Shown here in pieces: positions 1-5,258 of a stretch of DNA of 6,303 nt (positions are counted from its first letter, which is position 1; the number at the start of each line of letters is the position of its first letter). This DNA is from Gammaproteobacteria bacterium UBA3067 (GTDB lineage Bacteria > Pseudomonadota > Gammaproteobacteria > Pseudomonadales > UBA3067): the NCBI GenBank assembly GCA_002366835.1, contig DFBZ01000062.1, positions 1 to 6,303 on the forward strand, written 5' to 3'. The notes below the pieces were generated by a model. It did not search any database. It worked only from the letters and a program-made list of their open reading frames with translations, and was not told the origin of the DNA. The position numbers were made by a program, and so were the translations under genes.

Positions 1-74
1 GGAGGGCTCACAAACTGATTCATCGATTTGGCTCCACTCGAAATAATTAAATATCGACTGGGGTAATGTGTAAA

Positions 75-88
75 GCCAACATGTTGGC
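75..88. promoter_or_regulatory. 14-bp perfect palindrome, possible operator
   Basis: The sequence GCCAACATGTTGGC reads the same on both strands. It lies about 100 bp upstream of the GTG start of the small membrane-protein gene and about 55 bp upstream of its candidate -10 box. A dyad of this size is compatible with a dimeric repressor or activator site. No adjacent regulator gene is visible to pair with it, and a single 14-bp palindrome can arise by chance, so the regulatory role is inference. Confidence 0.25.
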
Positions 89-120
89 GCAGCTACATCC
101 GGTGGGTTTTGACATTTGTC

Positions 121-150
121 TGGATCTCTTGCTCATGTCGCCGCTATAAT
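121..150 (+). promoter_or_regulatory. Candidate sigma-70 promoter of the small membrane-protein gene
   Basis: A full-consensus -10 box, TATAAT, sits at 145-150. With an 18-nt spacer the -35 position is TGGATC (121-126), which matches the consensus TTGACA at only three of six bases. Transcription would begin near 157, giving a leader of roughly 33 nt before the GTG start at 190. A perfect TTGACA exists at 109-114 but is 30 nt from the -10 box and cannot pair with it. The weak -35 suggests a weak or activator-dependent promoter. Confidence 0.4.
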
Positions 151-189
151 TGCCGCTCATTATAAAAATCAAAACTGAGGACTTTAACT

Positions 190-501
190 GTGGATATTAT
201 TTTTAAGGGCGTTGTTGGACTATTTTCCGTCGCGGTAACTGTTTTGTTAGCTATGGCCATTGCAAGCGAGACCCCAATAGACTCCATCATTGCTATTGCA
301 GACAACCCCTTTGCTCTCGCATTTTCTATAGAGATGGTTCTGGGGATACTGGTTTTAGCGATTGTTATTTTCCTGGTTGAAAGCAACACCACTACAGCAC
401 TTATCTGGATCGCATTGCTGTTCACATTCGGCAACCCTGTAGCCGGTGCATATCTTATTGTGCGTTACAACCACCTGAAGAGCCTGGTTTCATCACAGTA
501 A
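190..501 (+). CDS. Small three-helix inner-membrane protein, function unknown
   Basis: This encodes 103 residues from a GTG start. GAGG at 177-180 lies 9 nt upstream, a well-placed ribosome binding site that decides the start. The protein is almost entirely hydrophobic, with probable membrane helices at about residues 4-24, 44-63 and 68-91. A short loop after helix 1 carries acidic residues (SETPIDS) and the tail is positively charged and polar (RYNHLKSLVSSQ). The last helix contains a GNPVAGAYLIVRY segment, the most distinctive part and the best handle for a family search. There is no signal peptide cleavage site, cysteine pair or catalytic motif. I do not recognise the family. The gene stands alone: the next gene is convergent and a large hairpin follows its stop. 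The ribosome binding site, the -10 box and the clean hydrophobic pattern make it a credible real gene. Confidence 0.7.
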   Translation: MDIIFKGVVGLFSVAVTVLLAMAIASETPIDSIIAIADNPFALAFSIEMVLGILVLAIVIFLVESNTTTALIWIALLFTFGNPVAGAYLIVRYNHLKSLVSSQ

Positions 502-519
502 ATCGAAGCACTGTTATGC

Positions 520-588
520 TGCAGCTCAAATCTAAACTGACAGTTAGCCATTTTTAGTGGCTAACTGTCAGTTTAGATTTGAGCTGCA
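520..588. repeat. Perfect 31-bp inverted repeat with 7-nt loop
   Basis: Bases 520-550 and 558-588 are exact reverse complements, separated by the loop TTTTTAG at 551-557. The pairing stops at 519/589, although the TGC just outside the left arm repeats its first bases. The stem is about 40% GC. It lies 18 nt after the stop of the small membrane-protein gene and well before the stop of the convergent SnoaL-like gene, so it could end transcription from the left. It is not a standard intrinsic terminator: the stem is far too long, there is no GC-rich base, and no T-tract follows on either strand (the T run is inside the loop). Alternatives are a palindromic mobile or repetitive element, a protein-binding cruciform, or an mRNA-stabilising hairpin. 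The structure is certain; its role is not. Confidence 0.95.
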
Positions 589-752
589 TTCCTATCGCCT
601 AGATCGATGTACCGTAAAGTAGACGACCCACGCCCCCCTCCTCAGTACATTTCCCCCTAGTAAAATCATCACCCCAAAAACAAGCGTAAGAAAACCAATA
701 TATAGCAGCCGGCCTTAAAGCCGAGTAATGATCGCTAGAATAAATACTGCGC
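589..752. other. Non-coding spacer between convergent genes
   Basis: Between the hairpin and the stop of the SnoaL-like gene I see no supported gene. On the minus strand, 714 to 592 is open for about 40 codons and would give a hydrophobic peptide with a basic C-terminus. It follows directly on a stop codon, has no upstream ATG or ribosome binding site, and may be the stub of a lost membrane-protein gene or chance. A short GGC/GCC repeat around 711-722 is too weak to call a terminator. Confidence 0.5.
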
Positions 753-1148
753 TCAAACTTCCTGCACTATACTGCTATTCCAAATATCACGATGTAATTT
801 CCAGGCACCATCCTTATTTTTCCAGATAACGATTCCCTTACCACTATCTATAACTTGATTACCCGCACTGGTGAGCGTGAATTTGCTCATCTCTATGGCC
901 GTATCATCGTGTTTCTCAACTTCTATGATGTCGAGTTTTAGGTTCTTTATACCCATATCAATGGCTGTCTGCCAATATTCCTTAATTGCTTTTCTACCTT
1001 TTACAAAACCAGAGCCTGCAGGCAAGAGCATTCCATTTTCTGTATAAAACTCCGCCATTTTAGCAGCATTACCACTCTCAAGAGCCGACTCTAAATTTTC
1101 TGAAAGGGCTTGAATGGTTGTTTGAATATCTGATATCTGTGCCGTCAT
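753..1148 (-). CDS. SnoaL-like / DUF4440 (SgcJ/EcaC-type) family protein
   Basis: This encodes 131 residues of the nuclear-transport-factor-2 fold, a small cone-shaped alpha+beta barrel used by SnoaL-like cyclases, ketosteroid isomerases and many uncharacterised proteins. The family pattern is clear: an N-terminal helix (ALSENLESALESGNAAKMAEFY), then YTENGMLLPAGSGFVKGRKAIKEYWQ, the typical 'displacement then grouping' block, and a C-terminal strand pair ending KDGAWKLHRDIWNSS. The length is normal. The start is set at the second in-frame ATG, 9 nt after GGAG (1158-1161). The first ATG, at 1157, touches the GGAG and would give only three extra residues. It lies 43 nt downstream of the NmrA-like gene on the same strand and is probably the second gene of that operon. 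The family assignment is firm; the reaction, if any, is unknown because the fold is used for many substrates. Confidence 0.85.
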   Translation of the reverse strand: MTAQISDIQTTIQALSENLESALESGNAAKMAEFYTENGMLLPAGSGFVKGRKAIKEYWQTAIDMGIKNLKLDIIEVEKHDDTAIEMSKFTLTSAGNQVIDSGKGIVIWKNKDGAWKLHRDIWNSSIVQEV

Positions 1149-1191
1149 TACATTCATCTCCGCAATTTAAATAAACTTTTATAGGGGCGCT

Positions 1192-2025
1192 TTAACGCGT
1201 AACAGCATTCCAAACACCCGATGCAATCACCTTCTGAACATAATTTTTGAAGTCTGTGGCCGGCCGACCAAGCACTTCTTCAATCCCCGGCACAACATGG
1301 CTGTTTCTACCATCAAGTACCACCGTGAACAATTCGCGTAACAACCATTGTAAATCTTCGGGGGCGCCCTGCTGGCGTAAAACGTCGATATAGTCATCCA
1401 CTGGAACAGGGGAAAATTTCACAGGCCGCTCAAGTGCCGCAGAAATCTCGCTGACACATTGCGCAAAGGTTAAGGCGCGTGGGCCAGTGAGTTCGTACAC
1501 TTTATTCTGAAGACCCGGCTCGGTTAAGGTGGCCACCACGACATCGGCGATGTCATCCGCATCGACAAAGGGCTCAAGGGTATCGGCTACAGGCAAGACG
1601 AGTTCACCGGCCAATATTCCCTCCAACATAAAACTTTCACTGAAATTTTGATAAAACCAGCTGCACCTGACTACATTCCATGCAATACCGCTGTCCTGAA
1701 CGACTTCCTCCGCCCGTTGCGCACCTTCTTCACCTCGACCTGAAAGGAGAACGATGTGCTCTAAGCCGTTTTCACAGGCCACTCTCACAAACTCTTTCAT
1801 TGTTGCTTCTGCATTGGGTACAGCAAGATCAGGCTGATAGGTGACATAGGCACTGCGTGCGCCCTTTATGGCTGAAGCCCATGTCGAAGGGTTCTCCCAA
1901 TCAAATGATGGAGTGCTTGACCGGGAAACAGCACGTGTATCGTAACCCAGGGCGTGTAGACGCTGGTCTACACGCGAACCTGTTTTACCGTTTTTACCGA
2001 TAATGAGAATGGGTGCATTTTTCAT
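1192..2025 (-). CDS. NmrA-like NAD(P)-binding protein (atypical SDR, ergot-alkaloid EasG-like)
   Basis: This encodes 277 residues with a Rossmann fold. The dinucleotide motif GKNGKTG is at residues 10-16, preceded by the hydrophobic strand APILII. The body matches the NmrA/atypical short-chain dehydrogenase group: HIVLLSGRGEEG (90-101), VVRCSWFYQNFSE (118-130), EPFVDADDIADVVVATLTEP (151-170), YELTGPRALTF (178-188) and a C-terminal GRPATDFKNYV. This order resembles the ergot-alkaloid-biosynthesis-type subgroup, many bacterial members of which are generic NAD(P)H-dependent reductases or redox sensors. No classical YxxxK active site is seen, as is usual in NmrA-like proteins. The start at 2025 follows AGGAG with 9 nt from GGAG (2035-2038); the frame stays open to 2136 but that extension lacks family similarity. 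It is the first gene of an operon with the SnoaL-like gene, divergent from an AraC-type regulator. Confidence 0.85.
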   Translation of the reverse strand: MKNAPILIIGKNGKTGSRVDQRLHALGYDTRAVSRSSTPSFDWENPSTWASAIKGARSAYVTYQPDLAVPNAEATMKEFVRVACENGLEHIVLLSGRGEEGAQRAEEVVQDSGIAWNVVRCSWFYQNFSESFMLEGILAGELVLPVADTLEPFVDADDIADVVVATLTEPGLQNKVYELTGPRALTFAQCVSEISAALERPVKFSPVPVDDYIDVLRQQGAPEDLQWLLRELFTVVLDGRNSHVVPGIEEVLGRPATDFKNYVQKVIASGVWNAVTR

Positions 2026-2187
2026 GGTGTTAATCTCCTGTGGGGTTTGTGGGTAAGCAACACGCTCACCACAGGTATCACTATGGGTGATGTAATACAG
2101 ATCAACAATCACGATTCCTCTACATATATTGATCAATCGTCCAAACTAACTAGACAAATAGTAAAAAACTGTGGCAACATTTAGTCC
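2026..2187. promoter_or_regulatory. Divergent regulatory region between the NmrA-like operon and the AraC-type gene
   Basis: This 162-bp region must hold promoters for both directions. It contains a perfect 10-bp palindrome, ATTGATCAAT (2128-2137), and an inverted repeat ATCAC-5 nt-GTGAT (2077-2091) in the leader of the NmrA-like operon; either could be a regulator site. On the minus strand TTGTCT (2157-2152) and TTGGAC (2144-2139) resemble -35 boxes, but no good -10 box sits at the right distance, as expected for promoters that need an AraC-type activator. I cannot define either promoter precisely. Confidence 0.45.
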
Positions 2188-3141
2188 ATGCTACGTACCA
2201 ACGCTCATATCGCTAATTCCACCGACCCCCTCGGTGACACTCTGCACCTGCTCCGGCTCACTGGTACGCTTTATTGCCGGTCCGAGCTAAGTGCGCCCTG
2301 GGGTATAGACCTGCCCGCATTCGATGACTGCATGATGTTTCATATCGTCACTGCGGGTCACTGCTGGTTGGAGCTTGAAGGTGAAGAACCTCGCCTGTTG
2401 CAGCAAGGCAGCTTGGCACTTGTCCCCCACGGCAACGGTCACTGCCTGCGCAGCAGTCCACAGGCAGAGGCCGTGCCGCTGTTCGATATTCCCGTCGAAA
2501 AGGTGAGCGATGTTTATGAAATCATGCGTTATGGCGGTACGGGAGAGTTAACACAACTTACCTGTTGTGTCGTACGCTTCGATCACGTGGCGGGCCAGCA
2601 GCTTATAAAATTGCTACCCAAAGTATTACAGGTCAATAGCTGGGCCGAAGATGAAGATAGCTGGTTGCAGAGCACGCTTCGTTTTATTGCTCGTGAAGCC
2701 AGAGAAGCACGACCGGGTGGAGAAACCGTCATCACTCATTTAGCCGACATTCTCATTATTCAGGCAATCCGCTCATGGATTGACTCGGCATCCGATGAAA
2801 ACCTGGGTTGGCTTACTGCCCTGCGCGACGATCAGATTGGCAGCGCAATCGCTGCAATCCACCGCGAACCGGAAAAACACTGGAGCGTGGCCTCACTGGC
2901 GAAAGAAGTTGGCATGTCACGCTCAGGATTCTCGGCGCGGTTCACCAAACTGGTAGGCGAGCCAGCCATGCACTACCTTACCCAGTGGCGCATGCAACTC
3001 GCTCGCTTACAACTTCAGGAAACAACGGACCCTCTCTCGGTTCTTGCCGACCGCCTCGGGTATCAATCTGAAGCCGCATTTTGCCGTGCATTCAAACGTG
3101 TGTTCGGGGTATCGCCCGGAAGCCTTCGCCGCTGCGAGTAA
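2188..3141 (+). CDS. AraC-family transcriptional regulator with N-terminal cupin domain
   Basis: This encodes a 317-residue DNA-binding regulator. Residues ~14-200 form a cupin-like sensor domain of the AraC-binding type: DPLGDTLHLLRLTGTLYCRSELSAPWGI at the start is characteristic, followed by HIVTAGHCWLELEG and LLQQGSLALVPHGNGHCL, the cupin strand motifs. Residues ~217-317 are the paired helix-turn-helix domain: helix-turn-helix 1 at about 233-254 (WSVASLAKEVGMSRSGFSARF) and helix-turn-helix 2 at about 283-306, ending in the family signature LGYQSEAAFCRAFKRVFGVSPGSLRR. An in-frame TAG at 2182-2184 makes ATG 2188 the first possible start; no clear ribosome binding site precedes it, suggesting low translation. 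Regulators of this type often control a divergent reductase or oxidoreductase gene, so the NmrA-like/SnoaL-like operon is the likely target (inference). The ligand is unknown. Confidence 0.93.
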   Translation: MLRTNAHIANSTDPLGDTLHLLRLTGTLYCRSELSAPWGIDLPAFDDCMMFHIVTAGHCWLELEGEEPRLLQQGSLALVPHGNGHCLRSSPQAEAVPLFDIPVEKVSDVYEIMRYGGTGELTQLTCCVVRFDHVAGQQLIKLLPKVLQVNSWAEDEDSWLQSTLRFIAREAREARPGGETVITHLADILIIQAIRSWIDSASDENLGWLTALRDDQIGSAIAAIHREPEKHWSVASLAKEVGMSRSGFSARFTKLVGEPAMHYLTQWRMQLARLQLQETTDPLSVLADRLGYQSEAAFCRAFKRVFGVSPGSLRRCE

Positions 3142-3172
3142 ACCACAACCCAACTTATAACGGCAGAGCTGT

Positions 3173-3325
3173 ATGAGCACTTGGCAAAAAGGCATGGAGC
3201 AGAACCCCATAATCAAGCAGATGCCAAAGCAGCACACTGTGGATTTTGATGCCAGTATTCCATCGCCATTTATTTATAACGAGAATTACTGCGATTTATT
3301 ATATGCCCATGGACAACACTGCTAG
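3173..3325 (+). CDS. Possible small ORF of 50 residues, doubtful
   Basis: An ATG-initiated frame, MSTWQKGMEQNPIIKQMPKQ and on to a TAG at 3323-3325, begins 32 nt after the end of the AraC-type gene on the same strand. The upstream GCAGAG is only a weak ribosome binding site. The composition (Pro, Asn, Tyr, His, a C-terminal HGQHC) looks protein-like and is not low complexity, but I recognise no family. It could be the 5' stub of a truncated gene, because the reading frame ends abruptly where the composition changes. It could also be chance. Confidence 0.2.
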   Translation: MSTWQKGMEQNPIIKQMPKQHTVDFDASIPSPFIYNENYCDLLYAHGQHC

Positions 3326-3614
3326 AAAAGAAAAAACAGGTAAAAACCCGCATACCAGAAACGTACTACGGTTTAACGATTAGCCCGCGCGGAAACTCAT
3401 ACGACTCCATGGATGGAGGGGGTACGGTTCCATGGACGGAACCGGTAGAGCCGAGTCGGGAACAGAGGCCGAGAGCAACACAGGAAGCCAAAGCCGAGTG
3501 TACAAGGGCCAACGGAAATGACTATAAGTTATTTGAAAAAGTAAGCAGCTTTGAAGACCCGAGTCTCAGGTCAAAATATGTTGCACCTATTGCAAGCAAA
3601 AGGGAATGTTTGAA

Positions 3615-3641
3615 ATATAACGCAATAGATCAGCGTTATAT
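3615..3641. repeat. 9-bp perfect inverted repeat with 9-nt spacer
   Basis: ATATAACGC (3615-3623) and GCGTTATAT (3633-3641) are exact reverse complements around a 9-nt centre. It lies about 57 bp beyond the cheW stop. There is no T-tract on the outgoing side of either strand, so it is not a good terminator. It could be a recombinase or regulator binding site. Confidence 0.6.
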
Positions 3642-3697
3642 AAACAGAAGGGCAGCAGCAAGAAACTGTGCCCCATTGTGAGAATGGCTACACCAAT

Positions 3698-4183
3698 TTA
3701 GAAGCCTGACACGTCTGACCATTCATTTTCAGTGAGCAGTTTATCCAACTCAACCAGAATAAGAAGTTCGTCATTCTTATTACAAACACCTTGAATAAAA
3801 CGGCCACTGTCTTCGTTGCCGATATTCGGGGTGCTCTCAATTTCTGACTGCCGGAGGTAAACCACCTCAGAAACACTGTCTACCAGAATGCCAATTACCT
3901 GGTCTTCTGCCTCAATAATGACGATGCGGGTTTGGTCACTCACCTCATCAGGTTCTAAGCCAAAACGCTGCCGGGTATCGATAACGGTAACGACATTACC
4001 GCGCAGATTAATAATCCCCATTACATAGTCGGGCGCACCCGGCACGGGGGCAATTTCTGAATGACGCAATACTTCTTGCACCTGCATTACATTAATACCG
4101 TAGGTCTCATTATCTAGCTTGAAAGTAACCCATTGTAAAACTGGGTCGTCTACGGTTTGTTGTGCTGTTGATTTTGCGTTCAC
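3698..4183 (-). CDS. cheW: Chemotaxis coupling protein CheW
   Basis: This encodes 161 residues, a normal CheW. CheW is a cytoplasmic scaffold of two beta-barrel subdomains that binds the receptor tip and the P5 domain of the kinase CheA in chemosensory arrays. The CheW domain runs from about residue 15 to 152. Hallmarks are the FKLDNETYGINVMQVQEVLR strand-helix, IAPVPGAPDYVMGIINLRGNVVTVIDTRQRFGL with the conserved NLRG (59-62), IVIIEAEDQVIGILVDSVSEVV, and FIQGVCNKNDELLILVELDKLL. The sequence closely resembles the Pseudomonas flagellar-cluster CheW as I recall it. The start is GTG at 4183, with GGAG (4190-4193) 6 nt upstream, a strong ribosome binding site. It follows the ParP-like gene on the same strand but after a 269-bp gap, so it may have its own promoter. 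The DUF2802-type gene that often follows cheW in related genomes is not here. Confidence 0.97.
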   Translation of the reverse strand: MNAKSTAQQTVDDPVLQWVTFKLDNETYGINVMQVQEVLRHSEIAPVPGAPDYVMGIINLRGNVVTVIDTRQRFGLEPDEVSDQTRIVIIEAEDQVIGILVDSVSEVVYLRQSEIESTPNIGNEDSGRFIQGVCNKNDELLILVELDKLLTENEWSDVSGF

Positions 4184-4452
4184 AGCAGTCTCCTAATATA
4201 TTTTTCCATTTAGATCCTTCACACAGTTGCACTTTTCAGAAAGAAACTGGACGTTGAAAAACAAGGCCAACAAGCTTGCTTGGTAATACCTATATCCAGC
4301 TGATCTTTCGATAATGGCTTAGGGATGTTGTCATGTTATAAATTAAGCGTAGCTGCTTTTATCGAGGGCGAACGTAAAGTTGTTTATCAATTCGTCAACA
4401 AAGACTCTTCTGAAACATCGTCTCTTCTACAGATTCGCCTGCATAGTAAGCG
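4184..4452 (-). other. Wide gap between the parP-like gene and cheW, with a possible promoter
   Basis: These 269 bp contain no supported gene in either direction; the only minus-strand frames are very short. An imperfect palindrome around AAGCTT lies at 4267-4283. Reading toward cheW, CTCGATAA (4366-4359) matches the flagellar sigma-28 -10 consensus GCCGATAA at six of eight positions, and TAAACAAC (4386-4379) shares TAAA with the -35 consensus, with a 12-nt spacer instead of 11. This would allow flagellum-linked expression of cheW with a leader of about 165 nt. The match is weak and a competing partial match (TAAAGTTG, 4375-4382) lies on the opposite strand. Confidence 0.25.
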
Positions 4453-5256
4453 CTACGCAAGCCATTCCTCTAATAACAGTTGCACGTCAAGTAAGGTACA
4501 CATGTATTCAGTCACGATGCCTCGATACCATTGTTTATTTCTGTTTTCTGGCCGCCAGCGAATATCCGCTCTGTTTAGCTTTATTACTTTTTCAACGCCA
4601 CAACACGCTAAACCATAGGGGCTGTTCGGAATAGTCAAAATAAACTTTGGCGGAGCATCATGACCCATACCTAATGGTTGATTGGTGACAAGGTATTGCG
4701 TATCCAGAACTTTAATATTTTGGCCATTTTGGGGATAAATACCAAGAAACCACGGGGGCTGATTGACAATGCTAACGAGGTTTTGTTCGGCCTTGTACAC
4801 GCTCCCAATAAGAAGAAGAGGGATTGCCAGGGAGGCATGATCCAACTTAACCAACAAGGCATCAAAATTGTCAGATTCCCAGCTTGTCTTTACTGTAGGC
4901 ACCTCAAGGCTAGCAGGCGCTGCTGCTGTTTTTTCTTCTGGCAGAGTTGGGGAATTATCTTCAGGAGTGTCGCTTTGCGCAGGAAGAGGTTCGTTAACAC
5001 TCTCGCCCTGCGCTGCAGCAATAGGAGATGCTTTTAAAACAACGCTGGAAGCATTTTTCTCGGGGGTAGAGGCGTCTTTAGCCTTGCTAACCGTAGCGCT
5101 CGGCTTATCCTCGAACTCTGGGTCGTTACTTCCAACGAGGGGCACATCTTGTTCATCGGGGGATTTTAATAAATCATCAAAATAACCGGCGAGTACACCG
5201 TGTTTGTGCCCTTTATCTGCATTGCTTGATCGCCGGTTTTTTTTATCGATGGCCAT
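4453..5256 (-). CDS. parP: ParP-like CheW-domain protein, chemotaxis array integration partner of the ParA-like ATPase
   Basis: This encodes 267 residues. Residues 1-34 contain a short conserved N-terminal motif (GVLAGYFDDLL, 20-30). Residues ~35-125 are a disordered linker rich in Pro, Ala, Glu, Ser and Thr. Residues ~128-267 form a divergent CheW-like domain: FDALLVKLDHASLAIPLLLIGSVYK, then NQPPWFLGIYP, IKVLDTQYLV, and CGVEKVIKLNRADIRWR. This layout matches the ParP family, whose CheW-like domain inserts into chemosensory arrays by contacting CheA and receptors and which works with the ATPase ParC in Vibrio. The ATG at 5256 starts 2 nt after the parA-like stop; AGCAGG (5272-5267) is a modest ribosome binding site, so translation is probably coupled. 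The frame is open upstream to 5421, but that part overlaps parA and is discarded. The linker composition means only the two ends are alignable. Confidence 0.85.
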   Translation of the reverse strand: MAIDKKNRRSSNADKGHKHGVLAGYFDDLLKSPDEQDVPLVGSNDPEFEDKPSATVSKAKDASTPEKNASSVVLKASPIAAAQGESVNEPLPAQSDTPEDNSPTLPEEKTAAAPASLEVPTVKTSWESDNFDALLVKLDHASLAIPLLLIGSVYKAEQNLVSIVNQPPWFLGIYPQNGQNIKVLDTQYLVTNQPLGMGHDAPPKFILTIPNSPYGLACCGVEKVIKLNRADIRWRPENRNKQWYRGIVTEYMCTLLDVQLLLEEWLA

Positions 5257-5258
5257 CG

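Larger units (their letters stand above)
3142..3697. other. Unexplained intergenic tract with short inverted repeats
   Basis: This stretch of about 550 bp between the regulator and the cheW stop has no gene I recognise. An AT-rich first part holds a weak 50-codon ORF. A GC-rich part at about 3380-3500 is strongly purine-biased on the plus strand and contains hairpins CTCCA-TGGA-TGGAG (3405-3418) and CGGTTCC-6 nt-GGAACCG (3425-3444), plus GCCGAG at 3450, 3468 and 3493. A third part holds a 9-bp inverted repeat (3615-3641). The plus-strand frame 3280-3681 stays open, with an ATG at 3409 that would give 90 residues rich in Arg, Lys, Ala and Glu, but there is no ribosome binding site and no recognisable domain. 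It may be decayed coding DNA, a structured RNA, or the remnant of an insertion. Confidence 0.5.

Noticed and set aside
109..150. Perfect TTGACA at 109-114 together with perfect TATAAT at 145-150
   Set aside because: The spacer is 30 nt, far from the 16-18 nt a sigma-70 promoter needs; the -10 box must use a weaker -35 hexamer.
144..434. Minus-strand frame of 96 codons opposite the small membrane-protein gene
   Set aside because: It overlaps a better-supported gene with ribosome binding site and promoter; its Thr/Ile/Ala-rich composition is what the antisense of a hydrophobic gene gives.
513..588. Integron attC site at the 31-bp palindrome (GTTATGC just outside the left arm)
   Set aside because: attC sites are imperfect with extrahelical bases and paired core sites; this stem is perfect and lacks the matching second core site. 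No integrase is seen.
592..714. Minus-strand open frame of about 40 codons giving a hydrophobic peptide
   Set aside because: It begins directly after a stop codon with no ATG or ribosome binding site near its start; at most a remnant.
1149..1157. Upstream ATG start for the SnoaL-like gene
   Set aside because: This ATG abuts the GGAG ribosome binding site with no spacer; the ATG three codons later is spaced correctly.
2026..2136. N-terminal extension of the NmrA-like protein to an ATG at 2136
   Set aside because: The extra 37 residues precede the Rossmann motif without family similarity, while the ATG at 2025 has AGGAG at ideal spacing.
2808..3237. Open frames of 76-87 codons within and after the AraC-type gene
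   Set aside because: They are out-of-frame or antisense shadows of a clear AraC helix-turn-helix region.
3381..3450. Resemblance to a group II intron domain V (GGTACGGTTC)
   Set aside because: The required paired 5' half (AGCCGT-type) and GAAA-type tetraloop hairpin are not in place, and there is no reverse transcriptase.
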